DNA of 64,000 nt from Poseidonocella sp. HB161398 (GCF_005870025.1 NZ_VATA01000028.1:23281-87280), one strand, 5' to 3'. Numbered from the stretch's first letter, positions 49,220 to 58,710 are shown. Notes: generated from the letters alone by a model not told the origin. Numbers and translations are program-made.

Positions 49220-49711
49220 TCAGGCTTCCGGGGTCCAGCCGGGCGGGATGTCGACGGTGGAGAGCCAGGGCTTCAGGTCGACCAGCGGCGTGCCGTCGAA
49301 GACGTCGATCGCGTCGATGCCGATCACGCCGGCCCCGGCGTCGAGGCTGGTGATCACCACCACCGCCATCGCCAGGGAATTCGGCCGCACCGGCGAGCGC
49401 AGCGCGAAGGTGCCGCGGGGGCCGTCGGCATGGCCGGGGCTCTGCACGATCAGGTCGCGGCGGGCGCGGTCCATCCAGTAGACCGCGATCACCGGCTGGC
49501 CCACCGAGAGGCCGAGAAGGCCGCGCCCGTAGCCCGGGCGCAGCTCGATCCGCGCGCCCTTGCCGCTTTCGCGGGCGCGGGCGATGTTGCGCGGGCAGTC
49601 GCCCTTCGACCAGGGCGAGCGGATCGCCCCGATGAAGCTCAGCCCCGCCTCGGTCCGGTCCGCCGGATCGAAGGGAAGCTGTTCCTCGCCGGGGCGGATG
49701 TCCTGGCTCAC
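49220..49711 (-). CDS. trmO: tRNA (N6-threonylcarbamoyladenosine37-N6)-methyltransferase TrmO
   Basis: 163 residues from a GTG start. Pattern of the TsaA/TrmO family: [73 protein letters not shown] and [20 protein letters not shown]. It uses SAM to methylate t6A37 of tRNA-Thr. The GTG (49709-49711) overlaps the dapA stop as GTGA, so translation is coupled. Longer upstream extension of the frame runs inside dapA and is spurious. Confidence 0.9.
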   Translation of the reverse strand: MSQDIRPGEEQLPFDPADRTEAGLSFIGAIRSPWSKGDCPRNIARARESGKGARIELRPGYGRGLLGLSVGQPVIAVYWMDRARRDLIVQSPGHADGPRGTFALRSPVRPNSLAMAVVVITSLDAGAGVIGIDAIDVFDGTPLVDLKPWLSTVDIPPGWTPEA

Positions 49712-50580
49712 AGCAGCCCCGCATGCTCCAGCGCGGCGTCGATCCGCGCCTTCACCGCATCGGTGACGGGCAGGATCGGCAGGCGGACCTCGTCGGAGCA
49801 GAGGCCGAGGCGGCTCATCGCGTATTTCGCCCCGGCGACACCCGGCTCGAGGAAGATCGCGATATGCAGCGGCATCAGCAGGTCCTGCAGCTCGAGCGCG
49901 CGGGCGAAATCGCCCGAGAGCGTCGCCGCCTGGAACTCGGCGCAGAGCTTCGGCGCCACGTTGGCGGTCACCGAGATGCATCCCACCCCGCCATGGGCGT
50001 TGAAGCCGAGCGCGGTCGCGTCCTCGCCCGAGAGCTGGACGAAATCCGTGCCGCAGGTGATGCGCTGCTTCGGCACGCGGCTGAGATCGCCGGTCGCGTC
50101 CTTGACGCCGATGATCCGCGGCAGCTTCGCCAGCTCGCCCATGGTCTCGGGGGTCATGTCGACGGCCGAGCGGCCGGGGATGTTGTAGATGATGATCGGC
50201 AGGCCGCAGGCATCGTGGATCGCGGTGAAATGCGCGATCATGCCCGCCTGGGTCGGCTTGTTGTAGTAGGGGGTGACGATCAGCAGGTGGCTGGCGCCGA
50301 CCTTTTCGGCATGGCGGCTGAGATCGATCGCCTCGTCGGTGCTGTTCGAGCCCGCTCCGGCGATCACCGGCACGCGGCCCGCGGCGGCTTTGCAGACTTC
50401 CTCGACGACGGTGTAGTGCTCGTCGTAGTTCAGCGTCGGGCTCTCGCCCGTGGTGCCGGTGGGGACGATGCCCGAAGAGCCTTCGGCGACATGCCAGTCG
50501 ACCAGCTTCTTCAGCGCATCCAGATCCAACTGGCCGTCCTTGAACGGCGTCACCAGGGCTGGAATGGACCCTTTGATCAT
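49708..50580 (-). CDS. dapA: 4-hydroxy-tetrahydrodipicolinate synthase
   Basis: 290 residues starting [20 protein letters not shown], with [20 protein letters not shown], the catalytic Tyr region [32 protein letters not shown] and the Schiff-base Lys in [13 protein letters not shown]. It condenses pyruvate with aspartate semialdehyde, committing to lysine and peptidoglycan diaminopimelate. ATG at 50578-50580 with an AAGGAG site. Cotranscribed with trmO. Confidence 0.96.
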   Translation of the reverse strand: MIKGSIPALVTPFKDGQLDLDALKKLVDWHVAEGSSGIVPTGTTGESPTLNYDEHYTVVEEVCKAAAGRVPVIAGAGSNSTDEAIDLSRHAEKVGASHLLIVTPYYNKPTQAGMIAHFTAIHDACGLPIIIYNIPGRSAVDMTPETMGELAKLPRIIGVKDATGDLSRVPKQRITCGTDFVQLSGEDATALGFNAHGGVGCISVTANVAPKLCAEFQAATLSGDFARALELQDLLMPLHIAIFLEPGVAGAKYAMSRLGLCSDEVRLPILPVTDAVKARIDAALEHAGLL

Positions 50581-50773
50581 GATGCGCTCCTTTGCATTCC
50601 GGGTTTTCGAATCCGTGCGTGCTTTAGCCGCCCTGCCGGGCAATGCCAAGGCGGCGGGCAGCAGAACGCTGCGCGCCGCGGCAGGAATGAAACCCGCTTG
50701 CCTCGCCGCGGCGCAGGGGTCAGGGTGCGCAAGGGAGTCTCTTCAAGTTTCAATTCACGGACGGAAATCAGTG

Positions 50774-52708
50774 ATGGCACGGGCATGGGCGCTGGCCCTG
50801 GTCGCGGCGCTGGCAACGGCGGCAGCGCCGGGCTGGGCGTCGTTCGAGGATGCACTGGACTCGGCGGCGCAGGGCCGCTGGGACGAGGCAGCGCGGCAGG
50901 CGCGCGGCCAGGGCACCTACGCGCCGGTGGTGATCGAGTGGCAGCGGCTGCGCTCTGCCGCGGAGCAGCCGGATTTCGAGGATTACCGCGCCTTCCTGCG
51001 CGACCATGCCGACTGGCCGGGGATTCCGCTCCTGCGGCGGCGCGGCGAACTTTCGATCGACGCGCGGGTGCCGCAGGAGGAAGTGCTGGAATATTTCGCC
51101 GGCGGCGATCCGACCACCGCGAACGGGTCCTACTGGTTCGCGCTGGCCCTGGCCGGGGCGGGACGGCAGCAGGGGGCCGAGGACACGCTGGTGCGCGCCT
51201 GGACCGAGCTGAGCTTCTCGCGCGAGCAGGAGGCGCTCTATCTCGGGCGCTTCCGCGAGCTCCTGGCGCCGCATCACGCCGAGCGGCTCGACAGCCTGCT
51301 GTGGCGCGGCGCCTGGGGCGAGGCAGAGCGGATGCTGCCGCTGGTCTCGCCTGGCTGGCAACACCTCGCGGAAGCCCGCAAGGGGCTGCGCCAGGACGTG
51401 CCGGGGGTGGACGGGCTGATCGCGCGGGTGCCGGATGCGCTGCAGGACGATCCGGGCCTGGCCTTCGAGCGGATGGCCTGGCGGATGCGGCGCGGACGCT
51501 ATGCGGACACGGCCGAGCTGATGCGGGCGCAGTCGGCGACCGCGGCGACGCTGGGCCGGCCGGACCGCTGGGCCGACTACCGGCGGCGGCTGGCGCGGCA
51601 GCTGATGCGCGACAAGGACTACCGCGACGCCTATCTGGTCGCCTCGGGCCACCGGCTGGAGCCGGGGGCGGACTATGCCGATCTGGAATGGCTCTCGGGC
51701 TATGTCGCGCTGCGCTATCTCGAGGCGCCCGGCGCGGCGCTCGACCATTTCCAGCGCATGCAGGCGGCGGTCAGCACGCCGATCTCGCTCGGCCGGGCGG
51801 GCTACTGGGAGGGCCGGGCCTACGAGGCGCTCGGCGAGGCGGAGCAGGCGCAGGAGGCCTATGCCTTCGGCGCGCAGTACCAGTCGAGCTTCTACGGCCA
51901 GCTTGCCGCCGAGCGCGGCGGGATCGCCCCGGACCCGCGCCTGGCGGGCGGCGAGGACTTCCCCGACGGGGTGCGTGCGCCCTTCCGCTCGTCAGAGGTC
52001 TACCAGGCCGGGGTGACGATCTTCGAGGCCGGGAACCTGCCCCTGGCGGCGCGGTTCTTCTCGCATCTGGCCGAGAGCCTGAACCGCGAGGATATCGGCT
52101 CGATGGCGGCGCGGCTCGAGCTGCTGAAATCGCCGCATGTCGAGCTGGAGATCGCAAAGCGGGCGGCGACGATGGGCTACGAGATCCACAAGCCGCTCTT
52201 TCCGGTCATGCGGCTCGACACCCGCAAGTCGCCGGATGTGGAGCCGGAGCTGGCGCTGTCGATCGCCCGGCGGGAGAGCGAGTTCAACCACGAGGTGGTC
52301 AGCCATGCCGGGGCGCGGGGGCTGATGCAGCTGATGCCGGGCACGGCGCAGATGATGGCGCCGGAAGTGGGCGAGGCCTATAGCGCGGCGCGGCTGGTCG
52401 GCGATCCGGTCTACAATGCCAAGCTGGGCGCGGCCTATCTGCAGCATCTGCGCGAGGCCTTCGGCGGCAGCACGGTGCTGGTGGCGGCGGGCTACAATGC
52501 CGGGCCGGGGCGGCCGCGCGACTGGATGGAGCGCTATGGCGATCCGCGAGATCCGCAGGTCGATCCCGTGGACTGGATCGAGCACATCCCGTTCCGCGAG
52601 ACCCGCAACTACGTGATGCGGGTGATGGAGGCGATGGCGCCCTACCGCGCGCGGCTCTCGGGGAAATCCGGACCGCTGGGCCTCGAGGAGGCGCTGAAGG
52701 CGCGCTAG
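50774..52708 (+). CDS. Soluble lytic murein transglycosylase (Slt70 type)
   Basis: 644 residues with a signal peptide (MARAWALALVAALATAAAPG, cleaved near WAS), a long alpha-superhelical U/L domain (about 30-450) and a C-terminal SLT catalytic domain: LSIARRESEFNHEVVSHAGA with the catalytic Glu, RGLMQLMPGTAQMM, AAGYNAGPGRPRDWMERYGD and IPFRETRNYVMRVME. It cleaves glycan strands in the periplasm, forming 1,6-anhydromuramic ends. The frame opens upstream at 50450 but overlaps dapA; the ATG at 50774 fits the signal peptide. Divergent from dapA. Confidence 0.94.
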   Translation: MARAWALALVAALATAAAPGWASFEDALDSAAQGRWDEAARQARGQGTYAPVVIEWQRLRSAAEQPDFEDYRAFLRDHADWPGIPLLRRRGELSIDARVPQEEVLEYFAGGDPTTANGSYWFALALAGAGRQQGAEDTLVRAWTELSFSREQEALYLGRFRELLAPHHAERLDSLLWRGAWGEAERMLPLVSPGWQHLAEARKGLRQDVPGVDGLIARVPDALQDDPGLAFERMAWRMRRGRYADTAELMRAQSATAATLGRPDRWADYRRRLARQLMRDKDYRDAYLVASGHRLEPGADYADLEWLSGYVALRYLEAPGAALDHFQRMQAAVSTPISLGRAGYWEGRAYEALGEAEQAQEAYAFGAQYQSSFYGQLAAERGGIAPDPRLAGGEDFPDGVRAPFRSSEVYQAGVTIFEAGNLPLAARFFSHLAESLNREDIGSMAARLELLKSPHVELEIAKRAATMGYEIHKPLFPVMRLDTRKSPDVEPELALSIARRESEFNHEVVSHAGARGLMQLMPGTAQMMAPEVGEAYSAARLVGDPVYNAKLGAAYLQHLREAFGGSTVLVAAGYNAGPGRPRDWMERYGDPRDPQVDPVDWIEHIPFRETRNYVMRVMEAMAPYRARLSGKSGPLGLEEALKAR

Positions 52709-52722
52709 GGTCCGTGGTGCAG

Positions 52723-52770
52723 GGGGAGGGGTGCGGGGAGGGGGCACGCCCCCTCCCCGCACCCCTCCCC
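52723..52770. terminator. Very long perfect hairpin between convergent genes
   Basis: A 23-base left arm (GGGGAGGGGTGCGGGGAGGG then GGC) is followed by two bases (AC) and its exact complement ending in CCCCTCCCC. It begins 14 bases after the transglycosylase stop and ends 21 bases before the stop of the convergent EamA gene. No T tract; probably a bidirectional transcription barrier. The G-run strand could also form a G-quadruplex. Confidence 0.75.
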
Positions 52771-52791
52771 GGCGCACGCGGCCGGCCGGGC

Positions 52792-53673
52792 TCAGAGACG
52801 GCGGGGCAGGGCGGCGCGCTGGCGTTCGCGCCACCAGGTGAAGAGCCCCGCGGCCACCACGATCGCCGCGCCGAGCACCTGCCGCGGCACCAGCGGATCG
52901 GCGAAGAAGACGATGCCGACGATCGAGGCAAAGACCAGGTGGAAATAAGCGAAGGGCTGGATCGCGCTGGCCTCTGCCACCTCGTAGCAGCGGATGTAGA
53001 GCCAGTGGCCGAGGATCGCCGTGCAGCACAGCACCGCCATCACCGCCCAGCCCGCCGCATCCATCGGCTGCCAGGCCCAGAGCCCGACCGGGGTCATCAC
53101 CACCGCGCCGGTAATGCCGGTCCAGAAGAAGCTGGTATCGGTGTTGTCCTGCCGCGCCACATAGCGGTTCATCACCCCGTAGAGCGCGAAGAGGAAGGCC
53201 GAGCCGAGCGGCATCAGCGCCAGCGGGCCGAACATCTCGCTGCCCGGGCCGATGATCACCAGGATGCCGCACATGCCGACCGCCACGGCGCTCCAGCGCC
53301 GCCAGCCGATCTTCTCGCCGAGGATCGGCCCGGACAGCGCGGTGACGAGCAGCGGCCCGGCGGAGAAGAGCGCGGTATGCGTCACCAGCCCGACCAGCGT
53401 GAAGCTGGCGATCGCCAGGCAGATCTCGGAGGAAAGCACCGCGCTGCGCAGGATCTGCACGCCCGGCTGCCGCGTGCGGGCGACGGCGCGGATGCCGCCC
53501 GGCTGGCGCGCGGCGCGGATCAGCACATAGGCGGCATGCGCCCAGTAGCGGATCATCACGATCATCAGCACGCTGTATTCGCTGGCCAGCGTGCGCGAGA
53601 ACCCGTCCTGCATCGAGAAGACCAGGCAGGCGGCGATCATGATCAGGATGCCGAGGGCGGTATTCTGGTTCAT
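52792..53673 (-). CDS. EamA/DMT-family transporter
   Basis: 293 residues with about ten membrane segments: LGILIMIAACLVFSMQDGFS, SFTLVGLVTHTALFSAGPLL, LSGPILGEKIGWRRWSAVAV (end of first EamA repeat) and FADPLVPRQVLGAAIVVAAG (second). Substrate unknown; the family includes amino acid and metabolite exporters. The start overlaps the mnmD stop by four bases (ATGA), so the two are coupled, although no functional link is known. Confidence 0.88.
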   Translation of the reverse strand: MNQNTALGILIMIAACLVFSMQDGFSRTLASEYSVLMIVMIRYWAHAAYVLIRAARQPGGIRAVARTRQPGVQILRSAVLSSEICLAIASFTLVGLVTHTALFSAGPLLVTALSGPILGEKIGWRRWSAVAVGMCGILVIIGPGSEMFGPLALMPLGSAFLFALYGVMNRYVARQDNTDTSFFWTGITGAVVMTPVGLWAWQPMDAAGWAVMAVLCCTAILGHWLYIRCYEVAEASAIQPFAYFHLVFASIVGIVFFADPLVPRQVLGAAIVVAAGLFTWWRERQRAALPRRL

Positions 53674-54344
53674 GCGCGTGTTCCGGCCGTCATGTGGCGC
53701 TTGCGGCCGAAGCCGGGGACGCGCTCCACCGCGAAGCCCGCCTCTGCCAGCGCGGCGCGCACCGCGCCGGCCGCCGTGTAGGTGGCGAAGCTGCCGCCCG
53801 GGGCGGTGTGGCGGGCGACTTCCGAAAGCAGCGCGGGCTCCCAGAGCTCGGGATTGCGCGCCGGGGCGAAGCCGTCGAGGAACCAGGCATCGGCGCGGCC
53901 GTCCCAAGCGGGAAGGGTCTCGCGCGCGTCGCCCAGGATCAGCTCCACCTCGACCTCGCCCATGGTCCAGACCCGCATGTCCTGTTCGCGCGCCGAGATC
54001 ATCGGCGCGGCAAGGGCTGCCGCCTCGGGGAAGTGCCCGAGCGCCCTGACCATGTCGTCGGCGGACATCGGGAAGAGCTCGAAGCTGGTGAAGCGCACGG
54101 GGCCTGCGGGCTTCGCCTTCGCCACCATGGCGACGAAGGCGAGCAGGTTCAGCCCCGTGCCGAAGCCGAGCTCGGCGACCTGGAAGCCGGGGCGGAGCCG
54201 ATCGGGCAGGCCGTTCCCGGCCAGGAAGACATGCGCGGTCTCGTCCCAGCCGTTCTCCAGCGAGTAGTACGGATCGTCGAAACGGCGGGAGACCGGCACG
54301 GCGCCGTCGCGCCAGGTGATCTCCGCCTGCTGGTGATTGGTCAT
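53670..54344 (-). CDS. mnmD: tRNA 5-methylaminomethyl-2-thiouridine methyltransferase, stand-alone MnmD
   Basis: 224 residues equal to the N-terminal half of bifunctional MnmC: AEITWRDGAVPVSRRFDDPY, YYSLENGWDETAHVFLAGN, SAM motif VAELGFGTGLNLLAF, and DAWFLDGFAPARNPELWEPA. It methylates nm5s2U34 in tRNA wobble positions. The ATG at 54342-54344 has only a weak AGGACATAAG leader. It is divergent from an FAD oxidoreductase equal to the other MnmC half, 48 bases away. Confidence 0.93.
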   Translation of the reverse strand: MTNHQQAEITWRDGAVPVSRRFDDPYYSLENGWDETAHVFLAGNGLPDRLRPGFQVAELGFGTGLNLLAFVAMVAKAKPAGPVRFTSFELFPMSADDMVRALGHFPEAAALAAPMISAREQDMRVWTMGEVEVELILGDARETLPAWDGRADAWFLDGFAPARNPELWEPALLSEVARHTAPGGSFATYTAAGAVRAALAEAGFAVERVPGFGRKRHMTAGTRA

Positions 54345-54392
54345 CTTATGTCCTAAGGGTCGGGCCCGGCAGCGGCTGCAGGAGGCGCCATC

Positions 54393-55439
54393 ATGTCCAG
54401 AATTGACGTCACCATCCGCGGGGCCGGGATCTTCGGATTGTCCATCGCCTATGCCTGTGCGTGCCGCGGCGCAAGGGTGCGCGTGATCGACCCCGGCGGG
54501 ATCGGCGCGGGATCCTCGGGCGGCATTGTCGGCGCGCTGGCCCCGCATGTGCCCGAGCGCTGGAACTCCAAGAAGGCCTTCCAGTTCGACAGCCTGCGCA
54601 TGGCCGAACCCTTCTGGGCGGGCGTGGCGGCAGCGGGCGGGCGCGACCCGGGCTACCTGCGCTCGGGGCGGCTGCAGCCGGTGGCGGACGCGGCGGCGCG
54701 CGCGCTGGCAGAGGAGCGCGCGGCGGAGGCGGAGACGCTCTGGCAGGGCTTCGCCCGCTGGCGCGTGGTCGAGGCGGCCGCGCATGCGGGCTGGGCGCCG
54801 CCCTCGCCGAGCGGGCTCCTGATCGAGGACACGCTGACCGCGCGGCTTCATCCGCGCCTGGCCGGGCAGGCGCTGGCCGCGGCCGTGACCGCCCTGGGCG
54901 GCGAGGTCGTGGCGGAAGGCGCCGAGGAGGGGCGGCTTGTGCTGGCCACCGGCTGGCGCGGGCTCCTGGACCTGAACGGCGAGCTGGGCCAGGCGGTCGG
55001 CGCGGGGATCAAGGGGCAGGCGGCGCTTTTCCGGGCGGAGGCGCGGGCGCTGCCGCAGCTTTTCGCCGAGACGCTGCATATCGTGCCCCATGCCGATGGC
55101 ACGGTGGCGGTGGGCTCGACCTCGGAGCGCGAATTCGACGACCCGGCGGCCCCGGATGCGCAATGCGACGCGCTCATCGCGGCGGCGCGCAGGCTCTGCC
55201 CGCTGCTGGCGGAGGCGCCGGTGATCGAGCGATGGGCCGGGGTGCGGCCGCGGGCGCGCAGCCGCGCGCCGATGCTCGGGCCCCATCCCGGGCGCGACGG
55301 CGTCTTCATCGCCAATGGCGGCTTCAAGATCGGCTTCGGCATGGCCCCGGCCGTGGCCGAAGTGATGGCGGATCTGCTGCTCGACGGCCATGACCGCATC
55401 CCCGAGGGCTTCCGCGTCGCCGACAGTCTGCGCGGCTGA
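54393..55439 (+). CDS. FAD-dependent oxidoreductase, MnmC C-terminal-half type
   Basis: 348 residues with the DAO fold: dinucleotide motif VTIRGAGIFGLSIAYACACR (GxGxxG), GIGAGSSGGIVGALAPHVPE, VGSTSEREFDD and the C-terminal second FAD segment VFIANGGFKIGFGMAPAVAE. The central substrate region resembles the MnmC oxidase domain that removes the carboxymethyl group from cmnm5s2U34. The divergent position beside mnmD supports that role; a generic amino-acid oxidase cannot be excluded. The ATG at 54393 is preceded by GCAGGAGGCGCC. Confidence 0.82.
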   Translation: MSRIDVTIRGAGIFGLSIAYACACRGARVRVIDPGGIGAGSSGGIVGALAPHVPERWNSKKAFQFDSLRMAEPFWAGVAAAGGRDPGYLRSGRLQPVADAAARALAEERAAEAETLWQGFARWRVVEAAAHAGWAPPSPSGLLIEDTLTARLHPRLAGQALAAAVTALGGEVVAEGAEEGRLVLATGWRGLLDLNGELGQAVGAGIKGQAALFRAEARALPQLFAETLHIVPHADGTVAVGSTSEREFDDPAAPDAQCDALIAAARRLCPLLAEAPVIERWAGVRPRARSRAPMLGPHPGRDGVFIANGGFKIGFGMAPAVAEVMADLLLDGHDRIPEGFRVADSLRG

Positions 55440-55519
55440 CGCGGCGCTGCCCGGAAACCGCGCATCCGCCGCGAAGCCCGGCAGCCGGGCGGCGCCGGGG
55501 CATTGACGGACCGGGCTTC

Positions 55520-55537
55520 GTGACGGTTTCATGACAG
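55520..55537 (-). promoter_or_regulatory. Possible PhoB box upstream of ppk2
   Basis: On the minus strand CTGTCAT-GAAA-CCGTCAC, two 7-base repeats with the 11-base period of a Pho box (consensus CTGTCAT-N4-CTGTCAT). First repeat 7/7, second 5/7. It is about 70 bases upstream of ppk2 but points away from it, which lowers confidence. Confidence 0.35.
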
Positions 55538-55605
55538 GGATCAAGGCAGTTCCGCGCGGACCGCGCTAGCGGGCAGGCGCGCGACAGCTGGAAAGGACCC
55601 TGCCG

Positions 55606-56565
55606 ATGAGCTTCGATGACCGCCCCGATCTGCCCCCCGTTCCCCAAGTCCCGCCGGTTCCGGCCGGGCCGCCCCTGGTGCGCGGCTTTCCCCGGGTGCA
55701 GGCCGATGCCATCCGCCACGCCTTCGAGACCGGCGCCTATCCCTATGCCCGCAAGATGGCCCGCCCGGCCTACGAGAAGGAGAAGGCGCGGCTGCAGGCG
55801 GAGCTTCTGAAGGTGCAGCTCTGGGCGCAGAGGACCGGGCAGAAATTCGTCATCCTCTTCGAGGGGCGCGACGCGGCCGGCAAGGGCGGCACGATCAAGC
55901 GCTTCATGGAGCATCTCAACCCCCGCGGCGCGCGGGTGGTGGCGCTGAACAAGCCCAGCGAGGAAGAGAAGGGCCAGTGGTTCTTCCAGCGCTATGTCGA
56001 GCACCTGCCGACCAATGGCGAAATGGTGTTCTACGACCGCTCCTGGTACAACCGCGCCGGGGTCGAGCGCGTCATGGGCTTCTGCACGCCGAACGAGTAC
56101 CTGGAATTCATGCGCCAGGCCCCCGATCTGGAGCGGATGCTGGTGCGCTCGGGGGTCCGGCTCTACAAGTACTGGTTCTCGGTCACCCAGAAGGAGCAGC
56201 GCCTGCGCTTCGCCGCGCGCAAGACCGATCCGCTGAAGCAGTGGAAGCTCTCGCCGATGGACATTGCCAGCCTCGACCGCTGGGACGACTATACCGAGGC
56301 GAAGGAGGCGATGTTCTTCTACACCGACACCGCCGACGCGCCCTGGGTGATCGTGAAATCCGACGACAAGAAGCGCGCGCGGCTCAACTGCATGCGGCAT
56401 TTCCTGTCCGGGCTCGACTATCCCGGCAAGGACGGCGAGCTCGTCGGGCGGCCCGATCCGCTGATCGTCGGCCATGCCTCGCACGTGATCGACCGCTCGG
56501 AGCATATCCTGGGCACGTCGCTGCATCCCGACCAGCGCCGCGGCGAGGGAAAATCCGGGGGCTGA
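55606..56565 (+). CDS. ppk2: Polyphosphate kinase 2
   Basis: 319 residues: a Pro-rich lead, then the PPK2 core with Walker A in FEGRDAAGKGGTIKRFMEHL, GEMVFYDRSWYNRAGVERVM (Walker B and lid start), SVTQKEQRLRFAARKTDPL, KQWKLSPMDIASLDRWDDYT and VIVKSDDKKRARLNCMRHFL. It phosphorylates nucleoside di- or monophosphates from polyphosphate (or the reverse) in the cytosol. Single-domain length fits class I. GGAAAGGACC precedes the ATG. Confidence 0.95.
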   Translation: MSFDDRPDLPPVPQVPPVPAGPPLVRGFPRVQADAIRHAFETGAYPYARKMARPAYEKEKARLQAELLKVQLWAQRTGQKFVILFEGRDAAGKGGTIKRFMEHLNPRGARVVALNKPSEEEKGQWFFQRYVEHLPTNGEMVFYDRSWYNRAGVERVMGFCTPNEYLEFMRQAPDLERMLVRSGVRLYKYWFSVTQKEQRLRFAARKTDPLKQWKLSPMDIASLDRWDDYTEAKEAMFFYTDTADAPWVIVKSDDKKRARLNCMRHFLSGLDYPGKDGELVGRPDPLIVGHASHVIDRSEHILGTSLHPDQRRGEGKSGG

Positions 56566-56642
56566 GGCCCGCGGGCAACCACCCGGGCGGGACGGCACCG
56601 CGGGCCATTCCCGTTTGCGCGCACATGGTCTAAGCCGCATGC

Positions 56643-57992
56643 ATGGTTCAGCTTGCCGATCACCGCCCCCATGTCCGCTCTCTCCTGGCGCTCGGCCTGC
56701 CGCTGGTCGGCGGGCAGATCGCGCAGGTGTCGATCCAGATCGTCGATACGCTGATGCTGGGCTGGTACGACCCGCGCGTCCTGGCCGGGGTCGCGCTGGC
56801 CAATTCGATCTTCTTCGCGCTCTTCATCGTCGGGGCGGGCTTCTCCTGGGCAGTGACGCCGATGGTGGCCGCGGCGGCGGCGAAGCACGACCAGACGCGC
56901 ATCCGCCGGGTGACGCGGATGGGGTTCTGGATCTCCATGGGCTATGCGGCGGCCTCGATGCCGGTGCTGCTCAATGGCGGCGCGCTCCTGCGGCTGCTCG
57001 GGCAGGAGCCGGAGCTGGCGGATCTGGCGCAGGACTACCTGCGGGTCGCGGCCTGGGGGCTGTTCCCGATGCTGACGATCATGCTGATGCGCTCCTACCT
57101 GGCGGGGCAGTCGCGGACCCGGGTGGTGATGTGGGTGACGCTGGCCGGCATGGTCGTCAACGCGCTCTTCAACTGGCTGCTGATCTTCGGCAATCTCGGC
57201 TTCCCCGAGCTCGGCGGCCCGGGCGCGGCGCTGGCCTCGGTCATCACCAATCTCTGCGGCGTCGCCGCGCTGGCGGCCTATGCCCGGCGCGCCTTCCCCG
57301 AGGCGCAGCTTTTCGTGCGCATCTGGCGGCCCGACTGGGAGGAGCTGAAGCAGGTCTTCCAGCTCGGCTGGCCGATCGGCATGGCGACGCTCGCGGAGAC
57401 GGCGCTGTTCTCGGCGACGGCGGTGATGATCGGCTGGATCGGCGTGGCCGAGCTGGCCGCCCATGCCATCGCCATCCAGATCGCGACGCTGACCTTCATG
57501 CTGCATGTCGGCATGGCGCAGGCGGCGACGGTGCTGATGGGCGGGGCCTGGGCGCGCGGCGACCTGGAGGAGCAGCGCGGGCTGGCGCGCACCGCGCTGG
57601 CGGTGACGGTGGTGCTGGCGACGGCCACGGTCGCGGTCCTCGTGCCCCTGCGCGCGCCGCTGGTGCTGTTCTTCCTCGATCCGGCCGATCCGCTGCGCGA
57701 CGCGGTGCTGGCCACCGGCACCGGGCTGGTGGTGATGGCTGCGCTCTTCCAGTTCGCCGACGGCGCGCAGGTGGTGATGATCAGCCTCCTGCGCGGGGTG
57801 CAGGACACGCGGGTGCCGATGTGGCTTGCCGCGGTCAGCTACTGGGGCATCGGCGCGCCGCTGGGCTTCGTGCTGGGCTTCCCGGCGGGCTTCGGCGCGG
57901 TGGGCGTCTGGGTCGGGCTGGCGGGTGGGCTGAGCTGCGCGGCGGTGCTGCTCGGGCAGCGGCTCTGGCGGGTCAAGCTGGCAGAGGGCTGA
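56643..57992 (+). CDS. MATE-family multidrug efflux protein
   Basis: 449 residues, 12 membrane segments in two MATE repeats: LPLVGGQIAQVSIQIVDTLM, SYLAGQSRTRVVMWVTLAGM, NALFNWLLIFGNLGFPELGG and LGWPIGMATLAETALFSATA. NorM-type Na+ or H+ antiporter for cationic drugs. No good ribosome binding site precedes the ATG at 56643, so the start is less certain. Same direction as ppk2 (77-base gap). Confidence 0.9.
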   Translation: MVQLADHRPHVRSLLALGLPLVGGQIAQVSIQIVDTLMLGWYDPRVLAGVALANSIFFALFIVGAGFSWAVTPMVAAAAAKHDQTRIRRVTRMGFWISMGYAAASMPVLLNGGALLRLLGQEPELADLAQDYLRVAAWGLFPMLTIMLMRSYLAGQSRTRVVMWVTLAGMVVNALFNWLLIFGNLGFPELGGPGAALASVITNLCGVAALAAYARRAFPEAQLFVRIWRPDWEELKQVFQLGWPIGMATLAETALFSATAVMIGWIGVAELAAHAIAIQIATLTFMLHVGMAQAATVLMGGAWARGDLEEQRGLARTALAVTVVLATATVAVLVPLRAPLVLFFLDPADPLRDAVLATGTGLVVMAALFQFADGAQVVMISLLRGVQDTRVPMWLAAVSYWGIGAPLGFVLGFPAGFGAVGVWVGLAGGLSCAAVLLGQRLWRVKLAEG

Positions 57993-58116
57993 GGCGGCTC
58001 TCCGCGCCTGTGCACAGTTCCCGTGCGCGGGCGGCCTGTCTTTGCCGCTGCATTTTCCGGGGCAGTGGCCTATCTGTTGCGGCAACGGATCAACACGCAA
58101 TTGTAAGAGGTATGAC

Positions 58117-58683
58117 ATGGCCAAGACTGTCGTCGTCTACTACTCCGGCTACGGCCACACGAAACTGGTTGCCGAGCGCGTCGCCGAAGGCGCCGCTGCC
58201 GAGCTGGTTGCCATCGACGCGGAAGGCAACATCGCCGACGCGGACTGGGACACCCTGAACGCCGCCGACGCGATCATCTTCGGCGCGCCGACCTACATGG
58301 GCGGGGCCCCCTGGCAGTTCAAGAAATTCGCCGACGCCTCCTCCAAGATCTGGTTCGGCTCCGGCTGGAAGGACAAGATCTTCGGCGGCTTCACCAACTC
58401 CGCTTCGCTCAACGGCGACAAGCAGGGCACGCTGACCTACCTGCAGACCCTGGCGTCGCAGCATGGCGGCATCTGGGTCTCGCTGGGCATGCTGCCGGCC
58501 AACACCCTGGCCTCCACCCGCGAGGACATGAACAACCTCGGCGGTTCGGTCGGCGTGCTGGTGCAGTCGCCCTCCGATGCCGGCGATGACGCCATCCCCT
58601 CGGGCGACCTGGAAACCGCGAAAGTCTATGGCGCCCGCGTCGCAGACGTCGCAGCCCGCTTCTCGGCCGCTGCCGCCGCCTGA
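58117..58683 (+). CDS. Flavodoxin-like NAD(P)H:quinone oxidoreductase (WrbA-like)
   Basis: 188 residues. FMN-binding P-loop VVVYYSGYGHTKLVAERVAE, then DAIIFGAPTYMGGAPWQFKK and KIFGGFTNSASLNGDKQGTL as in WrbA/flavodoxin reductases. It likely performs two-electron quinone reduction. The ATG at 58117 follows TAAGAGG; the frame is open to 58042. Composition is less biased and the codons cleaner than its neighbours, consistent with good expression. Confidence 0.88.
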   Translation: MAKTVVVYYSGYGHTKLVAERVAEGAAAELVAIDAEGNIADADWDTLNAADAIIFGAPTYMGGAPWQFKKFADASSKIWFGSGWKDKIFGGFTNSASLNGDKQGTLTYLQTLASQHGGIWVSLGMLPANTLASTREDMNNLGGSVGVLVQSPSDAGDDAIPSGDLETAKVYGARVADVAARFSAAAAA

Positions 58684-58710
58684 CCGTCCGTCCCTTCCCG
58701 GAGGACACCG

